Assembly (NCBI GenBank): GCA_026874595.1
Contig: CM049314.1
Span: 54,233,812-54,297,811, forward strand
Origin: Sipunculus nudus
Taxonomy: Eukaryota; Annelida; Sipuncula; Golfingiida; Sipunculidae
Length of the DNA stretch: 64,000 nucleotides
Direction: 5' to 3'
Positions 54,001 to 63,587 of the stretch are shown one piece after another (position 1 is the stretch's first letter; each line of letters starts with the position of its first letter). Under the pieces are notes generated by a model. That model saw only the letters and a program-made list of their open reading frames with translations. It had not been told where the DNA came from and searched no databases. The translations under genes and the position numbers were made by a program.

Positions 54001-56483
54001 AACCACCTCGAGCATATCCCGCGGCACCACCGTCACTGACACCTACACGGCCGGCGCCGCCGCCTCCGACACCACCTAAACCAGCGAAACCAACTCCCCC
54101 GAAGAAACCCCAAAAGCCACCGAGACACCGGCCGTTAGTGAATGGAGCCGCCGTACAGAGAATGGCGTCCCGTATCATCAGACCCGTGTCATCATACAAG
54201 TAAACAACATAATACAACTCTAAAAATTCCTGACACACTCTGCCCGTAAAGGCCAAAAAAATCACGTTACAGCCGTGTTTCGTTAATTTTATTCTCTCAC
54301 AACTTAGTCACTTTCTTCATTGAAAGTTATTTACTACCTCCACAAAGGAAGTTATGTTTAACCCGCTCCTATGTGTTGTTTATTTGTTGTTTTAGAGTTG
54401 GCACGATTACGTAAAATGTATGGGATCGCTTTATTAAAAATTGTGTTATTTGACCATGTGCCTACTAAGACAAGGTAAAGGGGTCGGGTCCAACTCGTTT
54501 TTTTTTTGTATTTACGGAGGGGTGTCAGTTTATTTTATTCTGAGTATTACTTACAAGTACTCTACCTGTTTTTTCTAAACTTCCTCTTACTTATGTGAGC
54601 CCTATGATTTTCACCTGACAAACACACATGCACGGGGATGATCTAATACCCTCCGCAAAAATATTGTGCAGAATTCGTTGACAATCCTCTGTTTTCACAG
54701 GTCTGTGTCGGCTCCACAAGGTTTTGCTGAGCTTCGGAGGCCCATCAATGAGGAACGAGAGCGAATATACGAAAACTTGGCAAGTACAGTTAATTTCACT
54801 GGTTCATTTTCTCTCACCTCAGCCGATTTGCCAGAGTTTATTGCTGTCACCTCGCCCTATCCGACATTTTCTTTCCTATTTTGTGAAAAGATTCAAAGAA
54901 TTTCTTAAGTTAATGAACATCAGATATCGGGATTTCGGAATAGGCTCATTTATTATGCTTTATAAATCTCAAGGGCATTTGATCATATAACTACCTACGT
55001 TTCCTTTACATATATATACTTATGCTCTACATGCCAGTCAACATATCCACTTCAAGCATCAAACTAGTTCAGGATCATGTATAATGTATGTTTTGATTAG
55101 AAAATATAATAAAACTATACATCAACACTCCTAAAGGTACTTTTACGTGTCGCGAGGAATTGTGATAAAAAATATGCTCCAGTTATTTGATAAAAAACCG
55201 TTCACTTGGCCCGTGGAATGTGGTATGAGACGCGCAGTAAAATAAAATTCTCAGTGGAGAACTGGATCCGTATACCGCGTGCGGTCTGACGACAACGGGA
55301 TCTGGGTAGTCTGTGATTTACAGTACAGGTGAAGTAAATCGCGCGGGTTCTGCGTCCGCAATCCACTACCGCATATCGCGCACCAAGTACACGTAAGTTT
55401 ATACTTACTAAAGCATGAGTTGCATAACTCATGCACCCCACCTATAGAGCGATAAAATACAGTACGTGCAGGCTTTATAGTGTCAGGTTTAGTGTCACAG
55501 CTCAAACGATGTGCTCACTGAATTGTTACTGCAAAGTTCATCACGTGATCTTACACCAGGCGAGAGACATGAGACGGTTGAGTTGTTTTATATGTACACA
55601 TGTATGTCCGTATTAATTTCCCGCAGACTGCAGGAAACGCATGCATCTTTAAGATGGATTCTTATAGGTTTACTCATTAGGAACAGAACAAGTTGGTTTC
55701 TCAGGTACTTGCTGTCATAAATCGGTGCGTGCAGTTTTTTTTTTTTTTTTACATTTTAGGTATACAATAAAATATCTATATGATCAGGAGACACCATGAT
55801 AATAACAGAATGTTTTGCTAAAAAAAGTAAAAGTAAAACATAACGTAAGGAAATTGTAGCGACAAATTTATTTTTTTCATTTTCTTGAAAGAAAGCGGCT
55901 TTAGTTTATATCGGTAAATTTTTACTGAACTTTAAAATAAAATTCTTTGAGGTGGGGTAGGGGGGCGGTACAAAATTGATAATCGCGGAGCCTGAGAAAG
56001 CAACATTTTTTTTCCGGCTGGATATAAATATTTAGAGTGTCACATGTTGGCTTATGTTTTTAGATACATCAACGAGGGATGAAGAGATGGAAGGAGTACG
56101 TGGAAGCACTTGTTGATCAGGGTCGGGTAGGGGACATTTACGTCTGTAAGCGCGATAACAGCAAGTACATCGCGTCAAGCAGCGACTTCAGGCTCGAGCC
56201 CGCCGCCGTCACCGATGTCTACAACGTCATCATGTCACGTGCTCGGGGCGTTACAGTTTACGTTACGCCACGTCATAAATACAACGTTCAAACCAATAAC
56301 GGCACGGTCATTACCGGGCGAGGGACTTACAACAGCCCTACAGGTCCTCAACAACAAGTGATGGTGTCCCAGATAACGAAGGATTACATCATACTAGCGA
56401 CAGCAGATGACGCCACGGACTCTGGTCAGTGTGAGGCGGAAGTGACGTTCCTGGGGGAGCACTTTGCTGCCATCGACATGTAG
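46946..56483 (+). CDS. Gene B: vWA/EGF single-pass receptor with C-terminal profilin-like domain
   Basis: Coding exons: 46946-47594, 48633-48770, 50704-50844, 51408-51722, 52306-52567, 53990-54199, 54701-54779 and 56064-56483, giving 737 aa. Phases agree at every junction (1,1,1,1,2,2,0). Domain order: signal peptide (1-23), vWA-like (about 38-205), Cys-rich/EGF-like (217-262), GCC2/GCC3 ephrin-receptor-like (263-309), EGF-like (310-414), transmembrane (415-443), basic stop-transfer, proline-rich tail (503-560), IYENL motif, then a profilin-like domain (604-737). The extracellular order recalls the N-terminus of SVEP1-like proteins. The vWA metal site is lost. Seven introns are GT-AG except the last, which must be GC-AG to keep the frame. 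Likely role (inference): a surface receptor coupled to actin assembly. Confidence 0.85.
47595..48632. other. Gene B intron 1
   Basis: No repeat or hidden exon recognised. The 68-codon frame at 47833 has no support. Confidence 0.5.
48633..48770 (+). CDS. Gene B coding exon 2: Cys-rich EGF-like
   Basis: 46 codons, phase 1-1, with acceptor TATTTTCCAG and donor ACAG|GTAAAT. Eight cysteines are arranged as TTCPASCVSNAGCFCDG and KSCLCLPGFTDVNGQC. The final CLPGFxxxNGQC is the tail of an EGF-like module. Confidence 0.88.
49004..49896. repeat. 446-bp direct tandem duplication
   Basis: TTTCTAATTGGTCTGATGCA begins at 49004 and again at 49450. The two units are nearly identical up to GGGGATATGGTCAGAA, differing mainly in (TA)n and (GT)n length. 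This is a recent duplication inside gene B intron 2. The AT-rich sequence around it holds no exon. Confidence 0.92.
50030..50640. repeat. Two degenerate short tandem repeats
   Basis: From 50030 to about 50390, a roughly 55-60 bp unit built on CTTATAAT.CCATTATTTTCTG and TATCTTGTAATGA repeats with drift. From about 50430 to 50640, a roughly 30-bp unit TTTTCAGTATTAGTCTGTTG + TGTCAG repeats about seven times. Both are immediately upstream of exon 3. Confidence 0.75.
50704..50844 (+). CDS. Gene B coding exon 3: GCC2/GCC3-type module
   Basis: 47 codons, phase 1-1, acceptor TGTTACAG, donor CAGG|GTAAAA. It reads ACPDKTYKSQPGEFSC, ARCPYTS and RTKCECPK. This is the CPxxTYxxxPGxxSCxxCP pattern of ephrin-receptor-like modules, which in SVEP1-type proteins also follow a vWA domain. 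Confidence 0.88.
50845..51407. other. Gene B intron 3
   Basis: Contains a (TA)n run at about 51054-51086. No hidden exon seen. Confidence 0.6.
51408..51722 (+). CDS. Gene B coding exon 4: EGF-like repeats
   Basis: 105 codons, phase 1-1, acceptor CTGCCAG, donor ATCG|GTAAAG. It holds CVCKPGRIGSDC, then CRNSSPCGNTPGGYYCWC with AYCE, two EGF-like modules. A third begins CGPDACAPDEAC and stops after KCVLKP with only four cysteines. The incomplete module lies directly against the membrane. Minus-strand frames here are shadows. Confidence 0.88.
51723..52305. other. Gene B intron 4
   Basis: No extra exon is needed. The downstream acceptor TGTATTTAG|TA at 52304-52305 restores phase 1 exactly. Confidence 0.6.
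52306..52567 (+). CDS. Gene B coding exon 5: transmembrane segment and juxtamembrane tail
   Basis: The only in-phase acceptor before the helix is at 52305, giving KPI|VVGVGVIVGAVIGG. The helix is about 29 residues, followed by RRKRRRR as stop-transfer. The cytoplasmic part ends before the donor CCAA|GTACCC (phase 2). An ATG at 52248 opens the same frame but follows an in-frame stop and is not the exon start. Confidence 0.82.
52568..53989. other. Gene B intron 5
   Basis: Contains one copy of a dispersed repeat (53635-53925, described separately) with a (GT)n run at 53638-53660. No hidden exon recognised. Confidence 0.55.
53628..53925 (+). repeat. Dispersed repeat family, copy 1
   Basis: It reads GTTCGTTCACAACATCCCTC, AATCATGAACG.AATCTCATGAAT.TTTCAG.GCATTT, TGAAGAATCGAT and GAACATTGGAATATGGACCG. 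The same series occurs inverted at 58160-58450. No coding capacity. Confidence 0.75.
53990..54199 (+). CDS. Gene B coding exon 6: proline-rich cytoplasmic segment
   Basis: Acceptor ATATTTCAG, donor ACAA|GTAAAC, phase 2-2. The segment has APPSLTPTRPAPPPPTPPKP and then KKPQKPPRHRP. APPPPTPP is a polyproline ligand type bound by profilin or EVH1/SH3-class domains. PQKPPR fits the class II SH3 pattern PxxPxR. The segment lies between the membrane and the profilin-like domain. Confidence 0.88.
54200..54700. other. Gene B intron 6
   Basis: No repeat or exon recognised. Confidence 0.5.
54701..54779 (+). CDS. Gene B coding exon 7: linker with IYENL motif
   Basis: Acceptor GTTTTCACAG, 79 bp, ending AACTTG|GCAAGT. 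It encodes SVSAPQGFAELRRPINEERE and RIYENL. The GC donor leaves phase 0, which is exactly what exon 8 needs. The nearest GT (54783) would break the frame. YEN echoes the four motifs of gene A's tail. Confidence 0.82.
54780..56063 (+). other. Gene B intron 7, GC-AG type
   Basis: It begins GCAAGT and ends GTTTTTAG. The rest of the donor matches the strong consensus usually seen in GC-AG introns. It contains the third Harbinger-like MITE near its end. It also contains a GC-richer stretch at 55195-55400 with CGCG-rich text that could not be assigned. Confidence 0.75.
55681..56020. mobile_element. Harbinger-like MITE, copy 3 (decayed)
   Basis: TTGGTTTCTCAGGTAC on the left and GAGCCTGAGAAAGCAAC on the right are inverted, as in copies 1 and 2. 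Internal CATGATAATAACA, TTTGCTAAA..AAGTAAAA and CTTGAAAGAAA match copy 1. Flank duplication is no longer visible. Confidence 0.65.
56064..56483 (+). CDS. Gene B coding exon 8: profilin-like domain
   Basis: Acceptor TGTTTTTAG, phase 0, 139 codons to TAG. From RGMKRWKEYVEALVDQG to the end the length (about 134 residues) and layout fit a whole profilin. It has an N-terminal helix with W607 and Y610 (WxxYV, where profilins hold polyproline aromatics), KYIASSSDFRLEPAAV (compare the profilin WA-x-S-x-F-x-x-x-P block) and a central KYNVQTNN strand. VITGRG, VMVSQITKDYIILAT and the GQC....V..LGEH terminal helix follow. This assignment rests on reading the pattern by eye. The protein ends IDM, without the C-terminal aromatic of vertebrate profilins. 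Confidence 0.75.
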   Translation: MHQRGMKRWKEYVEALVDQGRVGDIYVCKRDNSKYIASSSDFRLEPAAVTDVYNVIMSRARGVTVYVTPRHKYNVQTNNGTVITGRGTYNSPTGPQQQVMVSQITKDYIILATADDATDSGQCEAEVTFLGEHFAAIDM

Positions 56484-56505
56484 GACTGTCAGGTCACCTG
56501 GGATT

Positions 56506-56511
56506 AATAAA
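56506..56511 (+). terminator. Possible polyadenylation signal of gene B
   Basis: AATAAA occurs 23 bases after the stop codon. A second candidate lies near 56633. Either may serve. Confidence 0.45.
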
Positions 56512-56514
56512 CTG

Positions 56515-57995
56515 ATAATCCGTGATAATCCTGAAATGCTCGCCGCGTTCCCCAGAGTTATAAATTGGTTCTATTCCGTGGAGTGTAAGAACTGAATAGG
56601 ACAGATGACATGTACATTTATACCCCTGGAATAATAAAAAAAGGCCTGCAGGGTAAAATAAATCTCGTCAAACATGGGAACCCAACATTGAAACTAGGGG
56701 AAACAGCCACAACAGGTTTAACTTGACAACATAAGAATGTAATGATCTCATCAGATATAGCAACCATGATTATAACCGACATTTCAGAAAGTATAAACCC
56801 GTCATCCCTTAACACTGGAATATTTTCATCTTCAATTTTATTAACCTTGCATGACAGGTGAACCTATCTTCTATCTAGTAACATAATCAATGTGGTCCAG
56901 ATTTGCCATTGTCATCGACTGGGCTACATTATGTGGGTACAATGGCAATCTTAAGAATAAAACAGGATTATTGTAATTACTCGACATTAAAGCCATGTAT
57001 ACCAAAATGGAGTAAAACTTTTCTAGGAAATTACCGCTCAAAATAATCACGGATTATTTCTTTTTGTGAATGAACAGCATTTCACTCTTTTAATGGTCCA
57101 TAAAATTCAGTCTCTTTAAAGTATAAATAAAGCATAACTGTAAATGTATCATTGAATAAATTTATGTAATGTTGTATCATTGAATACGGACGTAACTTTT
57201 CATTGTACATATACACCACTTGAATAACCCATTTTATATGTTCATACAGTTTTGGTATCAACCAGCAAGTTGACGATATTTTACGTACTTATTTTCGACC
57301 GGGAAATAAAAAAAAGGAAAACATATCACCGCTTGCTTCATACTTTGGTCCACGTGTAACATTTTATATATGTGTGTATGTGTCTTATTTTTTCTCATAT
57401 TTTATACCGCAATTGAGCTACTGAAGGGGGGTACAGATTACTAAGTTTTGCATCTTACATTGGAATATCGACTTCACATGACATTGTGGAAATATAATAT
57501 TATACATCTGTATTGATATAACCTTTTTATGCAAATATTCATGCTCAGAATATTTCCATGTATAATTTGTTTTCTCACTACTCTTAATGTCGTAATGTGC
57601 TCCTTTTTCCAGCTCATCCTTGACCGCATTCTGAACCGCAGTTAAGCAGTCAGTGCATTTACTATATTAAACTGTTCCCTATATAACCTCATAGTCGCAT
57701 CTTTGCATTTATGTATAGACGGGATTTTATGTATTTCTTAAAGCTATTTTGGCACGTGCATTATAGGTTTTCTTACGTGTATGTATTTATGCGGCAAAAG
57801 TATTATACATGTTTACGGTAGAGAGTACAGATTGTCATCTTAATATTGTTTTCGTACAAACTTAATATCTACGGATGTTGCAATTTTGTTATTGGTTTTT
57901 CATGTAAGCTGATGGAAAATGTATGATTGATAATTTGTAATAATGAACTTGTGCAATAAATATTTGATTTGCATTTGGACTATTTCGTTAATGCT
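56515..57995. other. 3' flank of gene B
   Basis: AT-rich, with no further exon or repeat recognised. Confidence 0.45.
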
Positions 57996-57997
57996 CC

Positions 57998-58001
<4 letters not shown>

Positions 58002-58054
<53 letters not shown>
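58002..58054. repeat. (GA)n microsatellite
   Basis: Uninterrupted GA run. Open frames across it on both strands are artefacts. Confidence 0.95.
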
Positions 58055-58055
<1 letters not shown>

Positions 58056-58159
58056 CATACAGACACAGACAGGCACACAGGGAGGTAGATGTACACGCAT
58101 TCATTACCAAGTATTAATGTCGGTCATGTTAAATTAACAAATAGAAATCTGCATTATAA

Positions 58160-58450
58160 GGAATGCGATCATCTGTCATGTGAGGAGGCCCTATTATAGG
58201 ATGCCCCCAAACCATGTTTGCCTTCACTTATTCGGCCCATATTCCCAAGTTCATTCGTGCATAAGTAACTGTACGTTTGCCAATATTCCTTGATCTGCAT
58301 CATTTGACTGAACTACCATGAAGTCCCATCGATTCTTCATCTGCCCACTCCCGAAATGCTCTGAAACATTCATGTGATTTCGTTTATGATTTGGGTGAGT
58401 CATGTTGTGAACAAACACACAAAAATACACGAACGGGGTTGAACGGACAC
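58160..58450 (-). repeat. Dispersed repeat family, copy 2
   Basis: Read on the minus strand it gives GTTCACAACATGACTCACCC, ATGAATGTTTCAGAGCATTT, GATGAAGAATCGATGGGA and GAACTTGGGAATATGGGCCG, matching the copy at 53628. Confidence 0.75.
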
Positions 58451-58454
58451 CCTG

Positions 58455-59395
58455 ATGGCGGAGAAAACGACAAACTTATAGAAGTGTGTGTGTGGGGGGG
58501 GGGGGGGGGGAGGGTATAGTTAACGTAAGTGGATGTGACAGAGAGCATCCAGACCATATTTGTAGCTTTTCAAGCACACTTGTTCTTGGTTTTGGCTGAC
58601 AGGACCTGGTGCTCCTATATCACCATGTGAATCGGATGTTGGGATGACATTGCATTTTTTTCTAGTGACTCAAATGCAATGCCATAGCTTTATTTAAGAC
58701 TGTGCATCACCGCAAGGAAGGGGGGAGAGCTTTATTTGGCCTCAATGATTTTATAACAAAATGATTCACTGGTACTTGGTATGATTAATTTAGTATCAAT
58801 ACTTCCTTGGTAACAAGTGTTTGTGGATGGACTTTGTAAGGTCCGCAAATGTGCAAACCTATCAATTACAATTTGTTCTCTTCTTTTTTCCCCGTGTCTG
58901 CGCTAGATCTTAGATACGGCTGATCTTTTTGCACAATATCGGTCATTGGTGAAAGATATGTATCTGAAATTGAATTTTTACCGTGACCTAATTTCCAAGT
59001 TCAGACACGCTATAGCCGATTCCCTATTATCGGTGATTGTCAATATCTAGTTTATGGTATTAAATATACAGTGTATGGGTTAAATGCATGATTTCTGTAG
59101 TTAAAGGCACTGGGTTTGTTTCACGGCTAGAACACTATAAATAAGTTATTGTAGACAAAAACTGTGGTATCATATGTTGAAGGATAAATTATTTGATCAT
59201 TTACATAAATACCTGAGCATTCACAATTATACGTCATGCCTTGAAGTGTGAATGAAAACACATCCAATTTCCCTGTTACTAACAGTATTTTAATACAAAT
59301 AATAGTTATAATATGATAAGTGAAAAATGACCTGTTTTGGCCCCAGTAATCTACTGAAAAGATGCAATCTCCTTAAGCATATATAAAACGCGATC

Positions 59396-59441
<46 letters not shown>

Positions 59442-60290
59442 CAAAAGGCCCTCTGGTATACATTTTACACTAATAATATCTAGGAGGAATGGCTTATGTT
59501 AAGACATTAAAAATGCCACCCCCATACTTGAAGATTGAGCGATAATATTATAAAAAAGAAACATAATTATAGATAGGCATAAATAACACAGGATGAATTT
59601 AAAGGCTGTCATTAAAGGCATCATGACTTAGAGTGTAGCGTAACTTCCTAGTTGACCTATACTGTAACTGTGGCTGCATGGAGGGGTGGCTCTCAGTCTA
59701 TAGATATGTCTCACTTGTCTTCGTCATCCTGATATTTTTTTCCCGGCGTACACAAAATCCAAAATGCCCGTATCACTTAGCATCTCCCTTGTGGGAACCG
59801 CGGTATGTAAATGGGAGTGTATTTGATTGACAGCTGAGCCACAACCCGGAACAGTTTGGCAGTATATGACAGAATCACAACAGGGGCAGGGCTTACTCAA
59901 CGCTGTATGGTAAATAAATTGCTGATTTAGGTCGGAGCGGTGGAGTAAACGGTCAAAAACCCATAGGTAATTAATTGTATGCTTAATAAATGACGCTGAG
60001 CACTTTGATAATTGACAACAGGAAAGTCACTTAAGCGTGCCGAATTAGATCTATGCCGTTCCTTGCAACTGGAACGTTGGTTCTCGTTATTGGTGCCGTT
60101 ATTGGTATTAGAAGCAAGGCCTACAGGCATAATGCGAACCTGTGCAGTGAAACATACATCAGGTATAATGCTTCCATGATAACCTGCTTGACCATTATTT
60201 GATTATTTTTCAAGTACTTGTGTGACATGTACATGTACAATGCTAGTACCAAACATGTTAAACCTGAGTACAAGCACCAATAACAAAAAC
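58455..60290. other. Non-coding, no gene recognised
   Basis: Poly-G run at 58494-58510 and (TA)n at 59399-59440. No exon recognised. Confidence 0.45.
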
Positions 60291-60309
60291 GTCACTCCTG
60301 AAATAAAGG

Positions 60310-60870
60310 CATGGATTTGTAGATGGCACAACCGTTTTTGAGTTTGAGAAAGTCATCAAAGATGTATGGGCTTGTAAAATTTCAGCCAGATACTTAAATC
60401 AGTCTTTAGCTATGTGCACTATTGCATAAAACAAAAAAAAAATTGTAGGTGGCACCACAAGTCTTGTATACAACAAAACTGTCTGGGATGTATGTGTATG
60501 AACAGTGTCAGGTTGATATGTCAAATCACTCATGAGAAATAAGCAGTGACATACACTGAGCAAAAATTATTGTAGGTGGCGCCACCAGTCTTTTATATGA
60601 CAAAGTTACTTGTTTAGGAGAAGGCCATCAAAGATGCAGGGACAAACCAGAATTGATGGCCAATACATCATATTTCTCTCGAAATGGAACTAACGTCTGG
60701 TGGAGCTACTGCCCTGGTTGAACTCTTGACCTTTTCCCTAATTCGATATAGTTGGCAGGCTGCAAAAACTGTAAATAGATACAGACTAAACTTGCCCTGT
60801 TGCCTCATCTGAAATAGTTGGCAGTCTGCCAAGCTATTTATAGATACATACACATTCTTGGCCTGTGCGT
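60310..60870. repeat. Diverged tandem repeats
   Basis: The phrase TTGTAGGTGGC(A/G)CCACAAGTCTT recurs near 60318, 60445 and 60572, a period of about 127 bp. A second repeat, ATATAGTTGGCAGGCTGC and AAATAGTTGGCAGTCTGC, recurs near 60748 and 60820. Confidence 0.65.
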
Positions 60871-60879
60871 AAATCTGTT

Positions 60880-63580
60880 TATACATACTGAGACTTTGGC
60901 TCCAATGTTTTTTTCAAGCTGACATATTCATAAGATTTTTTATCAAAATGGTAAGAATAATAACAGATGCCTTTGAAAGCAAAATCGGAAAACAGATATA
61001 TTTTATTCATGGATTTATCTGAGGCATAAGCTAGATATAGACACCAAATATTATGTTTCATGTAGAGCATTACCTTCTTATATACCCACAGTGTTTAGTC
61101 TGTTAAACCAATAAACCTTCTAGCTTTGTTTACAAAAGTATCTCACAGTCCTTCCACTGTTAAAGGTCCAATAATTCATTAAGGTTTTCTAGCTTTTCCT
61201 CGTAAAATTGAAGTCAATCCAGGTAGCGCCACTAAAAGCTCAGTCCTACAACATTTGACATTTGACTGACTTTTTTAAAATAAATTTTGTGTTGCTTGCT
61301 CTTGCTTTTCCTAATAATTTTGGGTCAATGTACTGATGACCGACGACGTTTATTAGATAGTAAGGGTGGCCGTACGGACGACAAACGACGGACGACCCTC
61401 GACGGCGACGCCACACAATCGCATAAGCTCACAGGTTCGCTGGTTTGGTCCTAGTAAAACAATGGACGAAATTCCTTTTTCAAGGAATTTTACGTATTAC
61501 GGGTTATCAGATGACGGGTTGAAAGGGTCCGACTGTACTCAGAATATTATGTTGTTACGTTGTGCTCTCAGAGAGCGCATGCCTCCCCTCAGACTGAGTG
61601 TTAATCAGGTACCAATGTAAGATTCACGCAAAATCAAAATTGTCTCAATGAAATGTGATACGTATTTCTCCAATGGATGCCAGCACTAGTTGCGGTTCTT
61701 CTAGAAGATACAAGACAGTATGGTAGTCCCCAGAATACGAACCAAAACCAGCACTCGAAATTGAACTAACTTAAGTTTATACCAACTGTTCAACTATCTG
61801 TGAATAATAACTTCCACTTAATTGTTTTGAAAATAAACCAAGAACGTTTAAATATATTTTGTACATATCTTTGAAATATCTTTCTTTAGTAGAAGGTGTT
61901 GTACCGAAGGAAAAAAGTGGACAGACAAATATCTAACATTTAATATATTTGATGGTTGGTCTGGGAGAAGGATGGAGAAAATGAAAGGAATGATTTATTG
62001 TTCTTTATTGTTCTGGGTGGACCATACTGTAATCATGCATAAACTACATGTCAATATATGTTCTCTTGTTAAAGTGAATAAAAACTGAAATCGAAATCTT
62101 AAGGTATGATATCGGTGCATTTTCACGAGTATATACGTAAAAAGCCCATTGTTTTTAAAAGGAATCTTAATTCTCAATTTCTATATCTTATGCTGCATTG
62201 AACGTCACATGAAAAAAAAGCTGTCTGGAATCCTGCCCCTGGCGATCCCCTTCCACCATGCAACACCATCTCTGAAGTGACCGCAAGCGAATAGAATTAT
62301 AGATAGCTCGGATAGGCTTTTTAGTTTAGGAAAACCAGCAGCGTTGGAGAGCTAGCACTAAAAGGGACAGGACTGTGCGATAATAGCTAGGGTATCGACT
62401 CAGGGGATGTACAACTTTCGAAATAAGGCAACGGTCAAACATTAATATCAGGTCACATATCACCAATATTGTGCCAAAAGGTCAGTTTAATATTTGAAGA
62501 ATACTTGTAGGCTGATTTATGACACATTTAATAAATGTATATGCTATAGTTAATATCTTCTCTAACTTATTTATTGATTTTACTCTGTGCCGTCATCCAG
62601 TCAAAAGCAGGTATGATTAAGTTCGTGATGAGTTAGTTCATGATGTTATTTTGTTCCCTCCCTAAAAGGCGACATTGTTACATTAATAAAGACGAGATGG
62701 CTAATTTTACGTGTACGAGTAAGGACCCGCTCGTGATAATTTGTGATATAACACTTGTATATGTATTCATGCAACACGCTCCACAGATTCGGACTCACAA
62801 GAGTACGACTCTGTTGGTTAGGGATTGTGGGTATAGAAGTTCTTCAAACAATGTACTGGGGCTTCCAAATACACCAGGGATACACGTAGTGTATTACACT
62901 AAATACACGTATTGGAGATAGTATTGTAGTCCTTTCAAATACGTCGGATAAGATTGTTTTAAGGAAAATTTTGTAAACATAGACATTTTTGTGGTAAGTA
63001 TTTCGTGGACTGAATAATATTTCATAAACATGCACATGTGAAATGTATATAGAAGTTGCTTTCTTTTAATATAACAAATTTTCATTTCAAAGTTTGACAA
63101 TTGAGACAAGTAGTCCCGGCCATCCATACAATTCCCTACTCGCAGAGGTTCATTTTGAGCAGAAACGACCCCAGGCGGAAGGATGTTCAAATGATTCAAG
63201 AATATGCATTAGCGCTCCAGCGGTATTGAAAGAATTTCACAATCTAATGCCCCGTTTTGTGCCTGTCTAGCAAAATGTGTCCCCTTTTTAATGCCACTGT
63301 GTACAGACGTGTACTCCGATTCACGGCCTTCGAGTTTCGTAGACTTCCTTTTGTAACATCTTTTGTAAAAGTTTTGTCCCTAAAGGACAGAGGGCTAGCC
63401 TGCAGGTTCGATATCCCCAGGCACCAAGCTAGTTCCAAGGTACTAACCAATATCGTGGTTTAATGTTTATTTTACATAATAACCCACAAACAAGATTATG
63501 AATCGCTTTCATATCCCTCGTCACCCAGTAGTAGATGACATCAACGAGATTTGCTATGTCGAACCATAAACGATACGTTA
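60880..63580. other. Non-coding, no gene recognised
   Basis: A transposable-element-like tail occurs at 61360-61450 (GGACGACAAACGACGGACGA, then CGCATAAGCTCACAGGTTCG), a style common in mollusc repeats. Short open frames on both strands near 61366 and 62640 have no recognised domain. Confidence 0.45.
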
Positions 63581-63587
63581 AGCCTAG

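Noticed and set aside
53966..54265. Minus-strand Gly-rich frame
   Set aside because: It is the antisense of the proline-rich exon of gene B.
54780..54786. A canonical GT donor at 54783 for exon 7
   Set aside because: It leaves phase 1 while exon 8 must be entered in phase 0. The GC donor restores the frame.
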